Shown: positions 45,001 through 52,598 of the stretch, piece by piece | Layout: each line of letters starts with the position of its first letter | How positions within the stretch are numbered: position 1 is the stretch's first letter | Source: Blastococcus aggregatus | Lineage (GTDB): Bacteria; Actinomycetota; Actinomycetes; Mycobacteriales; Geodermatophilaceae | Length of the DNA: 64,000 nucleotides | Direction: 5' to 3' | Assembly: GCF_900221005.1 (NCBI RefSeq) | Contig: NZ_OBQI01000001.1 | Location: 1-64,000 of the forward strand | Notes under the pieces: generated by a model | What the model saw: the letters and a program-made list of their open reading frames with translations, nothing else | Database searches by the model: none | Told to the model about the DNA's origin: nothing | Program-made: the position numbers and the translations under genes

Positions 45001-45648
45001 GCCGACCGAGTTGACGAAGTGCGCTTCCGAGCGGCGGGTCACGCTGTTGTACGCGAGCCCGACGTCAATGGAGCCGCCGGTACGGCGCGGCACGGAGAAC
45101 CCCGAGACGTCGACCGTGAGGTTGCCGGACCCGACGTCCACCTGGGCGCTGACCCGGTCGCCGATCGTGAAAGGCAGCCGCGTGGCGCCGGGGCGGGCTC
45201 CCGCTCCGAGGGCTGGGCTGACGAAGCCGGTCTTCACCGGGGCCGCGGTGCAGCCGGAGCTGTCGCAGTGCGAGATCTGGTATTCGAAGGCCTCGCCGAT
45301 CTCGAGCACGTCGGCTGGCAGCTGCTGGTAGGCGGTGCGTCCGGCGACCGCGACGTCGTTGAGGAGGTCCCAGGAATAGGCGCCCACGGTGCGGGCGGAG
45401 AAGTGGATGGACTCCGTGCCCGAGCCGGCTGCGGTGGCCTCACCGAAGAGGACCGGAGTCATCAGCTCGCTGACGTCCACGCGGGCAGTGGGGGCGCTGG
45501 CTGGCGCGGCCAGGACACCGGTTGCTGATCCCATGATCAGCGCGCTCGTTGCGACGGCGACGCCGACAGTGCGGCCGACGACCGCTGCTGACCTGCGGCG
45601 GCGTGGAAGGAGACTGGATGGACTGGCTAGGGACAAGGCGCACCTCAC
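42058..45648 (-). CDS. Secreted Rhs/YD-repeat protein
   Basis: 1,196 aa from GTG 45648, chosen because it gives a normal signal peptide (basic PRRRRSAAVVGRT, then VGVAVATSALIMGSATGVLAAPASA). The frame is open further up to 45801. Many YD repeats run from about residue 230 to 1000 (YDPLGRLTSRTHSLTGSAS, YDKVGNLATATNASGT, YDAANRLTAAT). The Rhs core-ending motif occurs: YDPTTGRFTQQDSLE ... NRYEYSASNPTNYVDPTGLF. After it an about 85-residue unique tip (WKVTKCVAAIGVAVAGVGL ... VLGIAGIVENC) is the variable, possibly toxic, end. The tip has no recognised catalytic motif and is rather hydrophobic. Confidence 0.88.
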   Translation of the reverse strand: MRCALSLASPSSLLPRRRRSAAVVGRTVGVAVATSALIMGSATGVLAAPASAPTARVDVSELMTPVLFGEATAAGSGTESIHFSARTVGAYSWDLLNDVAVAGRTAYQQLPADVLEIGEAFEYQISHCDSSGCTAAPVKTGFVSPALGAGARPGATRLPFTIGDRVSAQVDVGSGNLTVDVSGFSVPRRTGGSIDVGLAYNSVTRRSEAHFVNSVGSADSGWRLSTGPDVRLRKEGGYVVYHGDSGLTGAFIPQAGTPGQYASPAGFKMDLTGNATTGWVLYDHNSGEERRFNGAGQLTSIEDRSNNAATFTYAPSGALATVTSDVGSAGARTLNVTTTGSGAGRITEVSQTTSAGSRSVVLAYNSSNRLASMTDQEGRVTEFAYSGSGNLQTVTAPGGAQTSFNYDTFGRVQKVTQPTATAPAGAVTRFAYFDDDTAVADPRSDQSLAPDFTAHTSYEHTTDGRLLVAKTIDQLGNERSSTYTPFLDVATSTNTSGTTTVGYDEAVNGGESMTGVTSATGASSAYGYGPNTDPNAGCATTSTAAQYQPSQSTDGQGNTSAYCYNETGQRVSTADFSSAKAEVSYNTDGTVDTSTSPSGAVTYYGYNYDGQVTSITPPTGSSLAGRSYTWDGYGRLATKTSGRGVTETYTYDKLDRILEVDYSDTTPTVTYTYEDAGRTDTRIDNSGTTSFDYDPLGRLTSRTHSLTGSASYTYDKVGNLATATNASGTTSYSYDARNLVTAMTPPDGRRIEFAHDADGRRTDTWFHVNTGRTRWAAHNHTDYDASSRIIRTWTSQASPNSGTANDNTRVSDLSYSYAAPATGACATAPAAGQDTSLRWTQTDNRTGLVTTYCYDAANRLTAATTPGGDSYGYTYDGNGNRIQTTKNGAVVQTLTVNNADQVTTTGYTYDASGNTTAAPGVGATVGYNGGEQMTARANATYRYAGTDQTELIRQSGGGVRERTYTYGRANSNGMPIIESYKDGTTSYGYLYDPQGTPLALQGGNTHYLALDGLGSPVALINHDGGQTGSYAYDPYGAVTATAVNGSGAIGIQIHGYAGGVIDHGSTLVHLGMRWYDPTTGRFTQQDSLETILDPSRSNRYEYSASNPTNYVDPTGLFWGTAWKVTKCVAAIGVAVAGVGLPALKLYRFAKAVGGLTDAAKLLVGATTRAEKIDAVAGALGSGAAEVLGIAGIVENC

Positions 45649-46157
45649 TGACGAGCTGACAGTTGGCTTGAGCAACGCGGAACGTCCCAGTCCGCGATCA
45701 CGCACCGCAACCAGCTGACGGCAAGTCGTTATGCAGGTGTTACTACGCATAGTAGTTGGCGGATAACGTGTCGTGACGATTGTGGCAACGCGGATAGTCA
45801 TGCGGTTCCGTCACAACGAGGCCAGAACGGTGGACTAAGCGACAACGGCCGCTTCCAACATCGCACCGCGGCGGCACGCCTTGATCTGGGCCGGCACCGC
45901 TTCGAGCAGGAAAACGAGATCCTGGGCCGCGCAGCGGCCTATCTGTCGCAGGCGAACCTGCCGGGAAATGGTCTACCCGCTCGTTCGTGAGCTCGCTGTC
46001 GACAGGATCCCCGTCGCGGTGACGTGCCGCGGTCACCGCCAGCGAACTGGCCGCAGCCTGCCAGGCCGACGCGCTCTTCGACGTCCACCGGGACGATCCG
46101 GAGCTCGGCTACCGGTGTCTCGCCCCGGGTCTGATGGAGCTCTCAACTTACGTGAGG
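45649..46157. other. Region upstream of Rhs holding transposase debris
   Basis: The first about 230 bp should contain the Rhs promoter; no gene is seen. From 45880 onwards the plus strand carries IS3-family transposase fragments (separate entries). Confidence 0.5.
45880..46130 (+). mobile_element. IS3-family transposase remnant (OrfA end and OrfB start)
   Basis: In one frame FEQENEILGRAAAYLSQANLP is the typical end of IS3-family OrfA. An ATG at 45968 then opens MVYPLVRELAVDRIPVAVTCR, the usual start of OrfB. After that the frame breaks and DALFDVHRDDPELGYR, a later OrfB piece, follows in another frame, so an internal segment is deleted. No intact transposase or terminal repeats are seen. Confidence 0.75.
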
Positions 46158-46249
46158 ATGAGAATCATGGCGGCACCGCGGAAGCACCCGGACGAGTTGC
46201 GTGAGCGGGCGATCCGGTTGGCGGTCGATGCGAGGCGTGACCCGGCCAC
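46158..46249 (+). mobile_element. IS3-family OrfA N-terminal fragment fused to the repeat
   Basis: MAAPRKHPDELRERAIRLA followed by VDARRDPAT is the standard IS3 OrfA start. It runs without a stop into the PHP-gene fragment at 46250, making an open chimera to 46403. The OrfA start lies downstream of the OrfA end/OrfB piece, so these are two separate remnants or a rearranged one. Confidence 0.75.
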
Positions 46250-46403
46250 ATGGTGGGCCGAGGAGGGCGGACGAGCCGTCAGCTTCGGCAGCGACGATCA
46301 CGTAACCGCAGGGCTCGCCGCCAACTTCCACGAGGCCATCGCGCTGCTCGACCACTTCGGCTTCGCGCCGGGGTCACGACCCGAGGACTTCTGGACCCGC
46401 TGA
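46250..46403 (+). pseudogene. PHP phosphoesterase C-terminal fragment
   Basis: Encodes WWAEEGGRAVSFGSDDHVTAG through PEDFWTR, matching the last 51 residues of the intact PHP gene (39127-39978). The N-terminal metal-binding part is absent. In frame with the IS3 OrfA piece upstream, it forms an 82-codon hybrid ORF (46158-46403). Confidence 0.85.
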
Positions 46404-46453
46404 CGACCGTGACCAGTTGACCCAGCTGGCTGCCCGTGGCCCCGAGCACGCAC

Positions 46454-46987
46454 TCACGCTGCTTCCCGCAGGGACCGCTTGTAGTAGCGCAACGGACCCT
46501 TGCGGTCGTTCTCGGTGCGCTGGACGTGGAAGCCGGCCCGTTCGATCACACGGCACGAGGCCAGGTTGCCAGGACGGATGGTGGACCAGACGATTTCGAT
46601 CCCTGCCGCGGCAGCCTCGGCGAGCACGGCCTCGGCCGCCTCGCTGGCGTAACCGCGACCCTGATTCGAGCTCCGGATCATGTAGCCGATCTCCGGCTCC
46701 GCGACCGTGCCCCGCGTCGTGAGCATGCCGCAGTTCCCGAGCAGCAATCCGCCGTCGATCGCGCGGACGAGGTACCAGGCAAGACCGTGCTCCGCGTACA
46801 GGGCCTGGCGGCGGGCGATCCAGTGAGCCGTCTGGTCCGGCGACGTGAAGGGGCCGTCGCCGATCGTGTTCGTCCGGGGGTCGCTGAAGATGGCGTGCAG
46901 CTCGTCGGCGTCGGACGCAACGGGCAGCCTCAGCGCGAGCCGCGCCGTCCTCAGACTGTCGCGCATCCAGCGATCAGCGGTCACCAC
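46454..46987 (-). CDS. GNAT acetyltransferase (RimJ/RimL-like), right-repeat copy
   Basis: 177 aa; four residue differences from the left copy (T for H at 3, A for T at about 18, D for A at about 36, E for D at about 66). Its start overlaps the end of the intact kinase gene by 14 bp, so in this copy kinase and acetyltransferase form a coupled pair. That coupling is probably the ancestral state. Confidence 0.87.
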   Translation of the reverse strand: MVTADRWMRDSLRTARLALRLPVASDADELHAIFSDPRTNTIGDGPFTSPDQTAHWIARRQALYAEHGLAWYLVRAIDGGLLLGNCGMLTTRGTVAEPEIGYMIRSSNQGRGYASEAAEAVLAEAAAAGIEIVWSTIRPGNLASCRVIERAGFHVQRTENDRKGPLRYYKRSLREAA

Positions 46988-47558
46988 GGTCAGCCCTCCT
47001 CCCCCGATCCTGAACCTGGAGAAAGCGAGCTCCAGCGGCGACGGTCTTGGTCGGCACAGGTCCTATCCGGGCACAGATCAGCTCGACGGTGCTCTCCAAA
47101 TCGGCGGTCCCATCGAGGACGATCTCGCCGGGGACCCCCAAGGTGTCAGCCTGGACGTACCAGTCCCGGAGCTTGCCCGCGGAGACTTCCGTGCCGAGCG
47201 GCCGCGTCCGGTGCCGGCGCAGCGTCTCCTCGAGCGGTACGTCGAGGTAGAAGACGTGCGTCGGCCCCCGATGCTCCGCCAGGACCTCGCCGAGCATCTC
47301 GCGGTAGTGCTCGGCCAGGAAGATGCCCTCGGCGATCACGTTGTAGCCGACCCTTGTGCAGTAGCGGATGGTGTGCGCGATGAGGCCGATGTTGTCCGCA
47401 TCGGGGGTGTCGTGCTCACGCAGGACCACCCTGCGGAAGTGGTCCTGCCCGATGTTCGCCGTCCCGCGCCCGAGACGCCGCTGCAACGTGGTCGCCACCG
47501 TGGTCTTACCGGAGGCCGAGTTCCCACGGAGCACGATCAGGTGAGGCGCACCGTCCAT
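46974..47558 (-). CDS. P-loop small-molecule kinase (AAA/zeta-like)
   Basis: 194 aa. P-loop GNSASGKT is at residues 12-19 (HLIVLRGNSASGKTTVATTL), then IGQDHFRRVVLREHD, VIAEGIFLAEHYREMLGEVLAEH (Walker-B-like strand end) and a lid-like ETLRRHRTRP. This resembles zeta-toxin/chloramphenicol phosphotransferase-like kinases that phosphorylate small molecules. The exact substrate is unknown. The start ATG 47558 precedes MDGAPHLIVLRG. The gene is divergent from the phosphatase at 47734. Confidence 0.82.
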   Translation of the reverse strand: MDGAPHLIVLRGNSASGKTTVATTLQRRLGRGTANIGQDHFRRVVLREHDTPDADNIGLIAHTIRYCTRVGYNVIAEGIFLAEHYREMLGEVLAEHRGPTHVFYLDVPLEETLRRHRTRPLGTEVSAGKLRDWYVQADTLGVPGEIVLDGTADLESTVELICARIGPVPTKTVAAGARFLQVQDRGRRADRGDR

Positions 47559-47733
47559 GTCCACGACGCTACGGGCGCGGGACCGCCGATGGCTCCGGCG
47601 TCGGCCACGGCGCGGTCGCGGCCGAGTCGGTGACCGGCGTCCCGGGCGAGTCACCTCGCGTCCGGACGATCACCATGTCTCTGGAGCACTTCCGAGCAGG
47701 TCAGCCGACATCGCGGCGCGTTACCGTCGAACG

Positions 47734-48420
47734 GTGGACGCAGCCCCTTCCCGCGCCCGCGGACTGCTGGCTGGTTTCGCCAACTCCGCCGACGTGGGCG
47801 GCTTGGCACTCCCCCACGGCCAGCGGGTGCCGTTCGGGCGCATCATCCGGGCGAACACCCCCGAGCACGTGACGGACGACGACCTGGCTGCTGCCACCGC
47901 TCATGGGTTCACCGGGGTGTTCGATCTGCGCTCGGACGACGAGGTGCGGGTCTGCCCACACCCCTTGGCGAAGCATCCCGGCTACCGGTGGCTGCCGCTG
48001 ATCGACCCCGCCGCCGAAGCGCGCGAAGACTTCAGCCGGTTCCGGACCATTGGGGAGATCTACGCCAGCAGCCTGCAGCGCAACGCCGACCACATCGCCG
48101 CCATCTTCACCGCCCTGGCCGAGATGCCGCCGGGTCCGGTGCTGGTGTCCTGCCGAGCTGGACGTGACCGCACCGGCATGGTCGTCGCCCTGCTACTGGA
48201 CCTCGCCGGCGCCGACCACGAGGTCATCGCCGCCGACTACGCCCTGCTGCCGCCCCCCTTGCGACCGGACGCGGAAGACCCGGGACGCCGGGGCGATCAG
48301 GACATCCGTCGCATGCTCGATCACGTCAGCGCCACGTATGCCTCCACCGCCGGCTACCTCCGCTGGCTCGGCCTGGCGGACGACGACATCGCCGCCCTCC
48401 GGCAGCGCTTGGAACCCTGA
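47734..48420 (+). CDS. Tyrosine-protein phosphatase (Y_phosphatase3 type)
   Basis: 228 aa from GTG 47734. The family N-terminus is GLLAGFANSADVGGL ... VPFGRIIRANTPEHVTDDDLAAATAHGFTGVFDLRSDDEV. The catalytic CX5R loop VSCRAGRDRTGMVV has Cys at about 140 and Arg at about 146. It belongs to the PtpB-like phosphatases that act on phosphotyrosine or phosphoinositides. It stands alone, with a hairpin about 75 bp after its stop. Confidence 0.87.
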   Translation: MDAAPSRARGLLAGFANSADVGGLALPHGQRVPFGRIIRANTPEHVTDDDLAAATAHGFTGVFDLRSDDEVRVCPHPLAKHPGYRWLPLIDPAAEAREDFSRFRTIGEIYASSLQRNADHIAAIFTALAEMPPGPVLVSCRAGRDRTGMVVALLLDLAGADHEVIAADYALLPPPLRPDAEDPGRRGDQDIRRMLDHVSATYASTAGYLRWLGLADDDIAALRQRLEP

Positions 48421-48496
48421 CCTCCATCGGCTCGCGAGTGCCCACCGTCGTGGCCTCAGATCGATCGAGACGACCCGCCCACGGCGGCTGACGCCG

Positions 48497-48513
48497 GGGC
48501 CGGTCACCGGCCC
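48497..48513. terminator. Short convergent hairpin
   Basis: GGGCCGG-TCA-CCGGCCC, perfect 7-bp arms with a 3-nt loop, 4 bp before the stop codon of the convergent DUF2332 gene. Confidence 0.45.
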
Positions 48514-48517
48514 TCGG

Positions 48518-49585
48518 CTACGCCTCTCCCCCGAGTTCGGCGTCGACCGGAGCGAGCCACTGGCCGTGACCGGCGATCTGGACGAGCGGCTGAGTCCCAC
48601 CGGTGCCGGGTCCGTGGAAGCGGAGGACCGGACGGTCATCGGCCGTGTCCCCCTCGTGCGGGACGTGCCCCGGCTCTAGCCAGACGTGGAACAGCGGGCC
48701 GCGCTCACCCATGGAGTCGATGGCCTGGTCGAACGCCGCACGACGGTCGGGTGGCACATGCATGCGTGTCGCGGCGTGGAACACCACCCGCGGCTCGCCC
48801 GAGGGCAACTGGCGGCCCAGGTCGGGACAGACGTCGATGCCGTCGCCGGCGATCAGCCGCGGCGGATCGGCGGCGAGGCCGGCCAGGGCTGCGTCGAGCA
48901 GGCCCGCGTCCGCGGAGTTCTCCGGCCAGACCAGCGCACGTAGCCATGCCCGCTCCTCGGGGTCCGTGGCGTCCACCGGGTGCAGGTCGATGCCGGTGCG
49001 GCTGGCGATGGTCGGGATGACTCCCATCTCAGGCAGCGAATCACCACGCCAGTCGCTGTCGATGGTCACCGCCGCGTCCGCCGGGCCGAAGCTGCGCCCT
49101 GCGATGCGAAAGCGGTACCGGTCGACGTGCAGCAAGGTGCCTGCACTCGCGCCCACCTCGACAAGATGCACCGGCTGGTCGCACGTCTCGGCGATCACGG
49201 CCAGGGCGTAGCGCAGGCCGACCGCTCGACGGACCGCATTGGTCTGCACCAGCCGGGTCCGGATCAGCTGGTCCAGCTCCGGGCGGTAGGTGTCGCAGAA
49301 GTCGATGAGCGCCGGTCCGGCCTCCTCCGGGGACCGGGCCGCATCTCCGACGACAGAGGCGAAGAAGTCGCGCAGTGGGTGCTCGGCGCCGCCGAGCACC
49401 AGGTGGTGCACCGCGCCGAAGAACAGGTACGGCGCCTGCTGCCCCGCCCGGCGATAGCCCAGCATGTCCAAAATCTGCGGCTGCTCGGCCACGACCGGCC
49501 TCAGTGCCCGGTACAGCGGGGACGTCGGAAAGTCCTCAGCCCGCGCGCCGACGAACTCTTTGGCCACCGCAGCCCGCTCGTCCAT
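48518..49585 (-). CDS. DUF2332 family protein
   Basis: 355 aa. It is recognised by the family pattern PLYRALRPVVAEQPQILDMLGYRRAGQQAPYLFFGAVHHLVL and VHLVEVGASAGTLLHVDRYRF. The VEVGASAG segment looks like a SAM-binding glycine motif, and RVVFHAATRMHVPPDRRAAF is a later strand-helix, so a methyltransferase-like fold is plausible. The biochemical role is unknown. It lies 15 bp downstream of the PhyH gene on the same strand and is probably co-transcribed. Confidence 0.83.
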   Translation of the reverse strand: MDERAAVAKEFVGARAEDFPTSPLYRALRPVVAEQPQILDMLGYRRAGQQAPYLFFGAVHHLVLGGAEHPLRDFFASVVGDAARSPEEAGPALIDFCDTYRPELDQLIRTRLVQTNAVRRAVGLRYALAVIAETCDQPVHLVEVGASAGTLLHVDRYRFRIAGRSFGPADAAVTIDSDWRGDSLPEMGVIPTIASRTGIDLHPVDATDPEERAWLRALVWPENSADAGLLDAALAGLAADPPRLIAGDGIDVCPDLGRQLPSGEPRVVFHAATRMHVPPDRRAAFDQAIDSMGERGPLFHVWLEPGHVPHEGDTADDRPVLRFHGPGTGGTQPLVQIAGHGQWLAPVDAELGGEA

Positions 49586-49600
49586 GCCCGGGATCCTCGC

Positions 49601-50515
49601 TCACGCCGATGTCTCCCAAGCGGAGAGGTCGAGGCGCGGATAGCGCAGCGCCATCCCCGCCAACGTCTCCTCGGTCCAGTACGGATGCCCTGGTGGAGGG
49701 AAGCCGAGTGCCTGCAGCTGTCGCACGGTCGCTCGACCGACGAAGGCCGACCACTCCGGGCTGAAGCTGCGTACCGCCCAGCCGACCCGTTGGCCCCACT
49801 GCAAGCTCGCCGGCCGGAAGCAGACCTGCATGCTGTACCGGGCACCTCGCGGTGCGGTGAGTCCCGTGCCCCTGTGCACGGTCCCGGGCTCGAACGCGAT
49901 GACGGTTCCGGCGGGACCGGCTCCGGACACCTCCGCTGCGTAGAGCTCCGGACTCCCACTGTCGTCCGTGTACCGGGATTCGCTGGCCTGCCCTGGCTTG
50001 AGAAACCAGTTGGGCACTGCAGGCAGGTGGTCGGTGTGCCGACGGGACACCAGATGTGGCGGCCCGAGCTCCTCGGGGACGTCGGTGAGGTAGACGAACA
50101 TCTCGACCTGCCGGCATCCCGGGGCGGTGCTGGGCACCAGGAGGGTGTGGTTCAGGTAGTCGCGGTGCAGGTCCTGGTCGTAGTCGCAGGCACCGGTGTA
50201 CTTCGCCCACGACTCGGCGGCGTACATGTGGATGTCGTCGTCGCCCAGCAGCGTCCCCGCCAGCTCCAGCAGACGCTCGCTCACCGCCAGCAGGCTGAGT
50301 TCGGTGCTCGTGAACGGGAATGTGTCGATGCCGGCGAACTCGTCGTCGATGTAGCGGTTCCGTCGCCGGTCCGTGCCGTCGTGGAATCCCTCGGCAGTGG
50401 GGAACTGGGCAGGCAGTTCGCGGACGGCAGCTCCCAGTTCGTCGGCTGGGATGAACGCCGGCAGGACGACGAAGCCGTCGGTGTGCCACATCTGTGCCGC
50501 CTCGATCAGTTCCAT
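49601..50515 (-). CDS. Phytanoyl-CoA dioxygenase (PhyH) family Fe(II)/2-oxoglutarate oxygenase
   Basis: 304 aa. The facial triad is HxD at H117/D119 (QDLHRDYLNH) and the distal His at about 214 (EPGTVHRGTG), with the 2OG-binding Arg probably in PRGARYSMQ. VEMFVYLTDVPEELGPPHLVSRRH is the usual jelly-roll strand region of PhyH proteins. It should hydroxylate a small molecule. First gene of a two-gene unit with DUF2332. Confidence 0.87.
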   Translation of the reverse strand: MELIEAAQMWHTDGFVVLPAFIPADELGAAVRELPAQFPTAEGFHDGTDRRRNRYIDDEFAGIDTFPFTSTELSLLAVSERLLELAGTLLGDDDIHMYAAESWAKYTGACDYDQDLHRDYLNHTLLVPSTAPGCRQVEMFVYLTDVPEELGPPHLVSRRHTDHLPAVPNWFLKPGQASESRYTDDSGSPELYAAEVSGAGPAGTVIAFEPGTVHRGTGLTAPRGARYSMQVCFRPASLQWGQRVGWAVRSFSPEWSAFVGRATVRQLQALGFPPPGHPYWTEETLAGMALRYPRLDLSAWETSA

Positions 50516-50751
50516 CCCGTGAGACTCGGCAGCGAGCGGCGGCCGGGCAACTGGTTAACGGGCAACCCGGCGAGCGCATTCGCGGGGACGGTCGATGTCA
50601 CCCGATGCCACGTGCCTGCCTTGACCTGGCCCGCGCAGGCCTGAGAGTCCGGTAGAGATCAAGTTATGCGCGCAGGACTGTCGCAGCGCATGACCGCGGA
50701 TCTTCGGTTGTCAACGCGGGCCCGGACGGCGCCGTCCGCGGCGAGGATCCT

Positions 50752-51237
50752 CTACACATGGGTGGTCGGTCGGGCTCCGATGTCGATCGGCGCCACAGGA
50801 GAACCCTGTTGTTGAAGGCTGCTGAGATGGGCGCCAAGGTCCGGTGGAAAGACTGACTCCGTGGTGGTGCGCAGCTCCTCCGCTGTCCACCACCGAAAGC
50901 CGAGAATGCTCTCGTTTTCGCGGTCGGTGAGTTGGGCCGGTGCCGGTTCGAAGTGAGCCACCGCACAGTGAAGCCAGTCCTCATGCACGTCGTAGGTTCG
51001 ACCCGCGTGGACGTAGGCCACGTCGCGCGTCCAGACACGGGCTCCTACGGGTAGCCAGTCGAGGCCGGTCTCCTCCCACGCCTCGCGGACTGCGGCTTCG
51101 TCCAGCGACTCGCCGGGCTCGACCCCTCCCCCGACGGGGTACCAGTGGCTCGTTCCGGTGGCCGGGTCGCGCCCGTGAATCAGCAGCAGTCGGTCGTCAG
51201 GGTCGATGAGGAGGAGCTTCACCGTTTGACGTGGCAT
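50752..51237 (-). CDS. NUDIX hydrolase
   Basis: 161 aa from ATG 51237 (MPRQTVKLLLIDPDD). The Nudix box is complete at about residues 37-59: Gly, Glu-43, then REAWEETG with the catalytic glutamates. The ending AVAHFEPAPAQLTDRENESILGFRWWTAEEL is typical for small NUDIX proteins with W-rich tails. It probably cleaves nucleoside diphosphate derivatives. Confidence 0.9.
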   Translation of the reverse strand: MPRQTVKLLLIDPDDRLLLIHGRDPATGTSHWYPVGGGVEPGESLDEAAVREAWEETGLDWLPVGARVWTRDVAYVHAGRTYDVHEDWLHCAVAHFEPAPAQLTDRENESILGFRWWTAEELRTTTESVFPPDLGAHLSSLQQQGSPVAPIDIGARPTTHV

Positions 51238-51312
51238 ACGGCGACTGTGCGCCCCAGGCGAGCAACTCACCAGTGACAGCACGGGTCGTCGCTCAGACCA
51301 GTTTCGATGCGG

Positions 51313-51771
51313 TCAGTGAGCCCGGCTCACGAACCGCTGGCTCGTGCCAGAGGTTGCCTGAGCATCCTGAAAATCCACCGGGATGGCTCGCCGCCAGAAG
51401 GCAACAGCGGCGTCATTGCCGGGGATCTCCTCTACGAGCCATTCACCGGGAAACCGGCCGAAAATGGCGTGGGCGACCGTCGTTCCCACGCCGCTGCGAC
51501 GGTGCTTGCGAACGATGAAGAACTCACCAAAACGATGCGGGGAACCAGCCCTTACCAGCACACAGCCGGCGATCGCCCTGTCGACCCGGACGATGAAGGC
51601 GTGACGGTCCTCGTTCTCGATCCAGTAGTGATCCAGGTATCGGTAGCCGTACTCGCCGGTCGGGCCGAGGTCTCGACCATCGAACTCGGAGAAGTCGTGC
51701 GAGTTGAGTTCCAAAAGCCTGCGCACCACCGACTTCTCGTCTTCGGTGGCTGGTGAGACGTCGATGCTCAT
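51313..51771 (-). CDS. GNAT acetyltransferase
   Basis: 152 aa from ATG 51771 (MSIDVSPATEDEKSVVRRLLELNSHDFSEF). The pattern ends HRFGEFFIVRKHRRSGVGTTVAHAIFGRFPGEWLVEEIPGNDAAVAFWRRAI, with the acetyl-CoA loop RRSGVG. The LNSHDFSEF ... YRYLDHYWIE region places it among GNATs that resemble streptothricin/phosphinothricin-type enzymes. The substrate is unknown. It is divergent from the next GNAT across about 180 bp. Confidence 0.85.
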   Translation of the reverse strand: MSIDVSPATEDEKSVVRRLLELNSHDFSEFDGRDLGPTGEYGYRYLDHYWIENEDRHAFIVRVDRAIAGCVLVRAGSPHRFGEFFIVRKHRRSGVGTTVAHAIFGRFPGEWLVEEIPGNDAAVAFWRRAIPVDFQDAQATSGTSQRFVSRAH

Positions 51772-51949
51772 GGCGACATACTTGCCGGTCCGTCGAGGAC
51801 GAGCGCCGCAATATCGGAACAAGGCGCTCCAGCCCTCCACCTCGTCAGCTCGAAGGCCCACCGGCGCGGATCGTGCTGAAGGGGGCATGTGTCGCCGACT
51901 CCAAGGAAGTTGGTCGTCCTCGCGGTCTCCGACCCGCGATGATGCGCTC

Positions 51950-52498
51950 GTGGATCTCTCGCATGTCGACCTGGCTACCGAGGTAGTGCGTACCGAGCGG
52001 CTGGTGCTGCGTCCGTACCGCCAAGACGACGTCGACGCGGTGCACGAGGCCTGCCAGGACGCTGAGATTCAGCGCTGGACGACCGTGCCATCGCCGTACA
52101 CGAGGGACGACGCCGTCCAGTTCGTCACTATCACCACGGGGTCGGCGCGGGCCGCGGGGCGTGCCCTGACCACCGCCATCGAGGCCGACGGGCGTTTCGT
52201 GGGCTCGGCAGGTCTGCACTTCACGCCGGGCCCGCTGGGCCCCGCCGTTGGGTACTGGGTAGCGCCTTGGGCCCGCGGTCACGGGTACGCCGCCGAGGCC
52301 GCCCGAGCACTAGCCGACTGGGCATTCACCCGGGGCGCCGCCAGAGTGCATCTCACGGCCGACGTGGCCAACGCGGCCTCGCAGAATGCGGCCCGGCGCG
52401 CGGGCTTTCTGCAAGAGGGCGTCATTCGCTCATCCCTGCCCTACCGGGACGGAAGCCGCGGCGACGCCGCGCTGTTCTCCCTCCTGCCCGGCGACTAA
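51950..52498 (+). CDS. GNAT acetyltransferase (RimJ/RimL-like)
   Basis: 182 aa from GTG 51950. The RimL-type pattern is VVRTERLVLRPYRQDDVDAVHEACQD, GPAVGYWVAPWARGHGYAAEAARALADWAF (acetyl-CoA loop) and ANAASQNAARRAGFLQEGVIRSSLPYRDGSRGDAALFSL. All core motifs are intact. The substrate is unknown. Confidence 0.86.
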   Translation: MDLSHVDLATEVVRTERLVLRPYRQDDVDAVHEACQDAEIQRWTTVPSPYTRDDAVQFVTITTGSARAAGRALTTAIEADGRFVGSAGLHFTPGPLGPAVGYWVAPWARGHGYAAEAARALADWAFTRGAARVHLTADVANAASQNAARRAGFLQEGVIRSSLPYRDGSRGDAALFSLLPGD

Positions 52499-52598
52499 GC
52501 GACGGCCTGCCTTCAGCCGCTTACCGCGCCGCGCATCGGATGCGCCGAGCACAGCCAGCTTCGCCATGAAATGACAGGCCCATGGCAAGCTGCTGCTC

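Larger units (their letters stand above)
46250..47366. repeat. Direct repeat, right copy (1,117 bp)
   Basis: Right partner of 39825-40941. Here the PHP gene is truncated and the kinase continues intact beyond 47366, the mirror image of the left copy. Confidence 0.9.
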
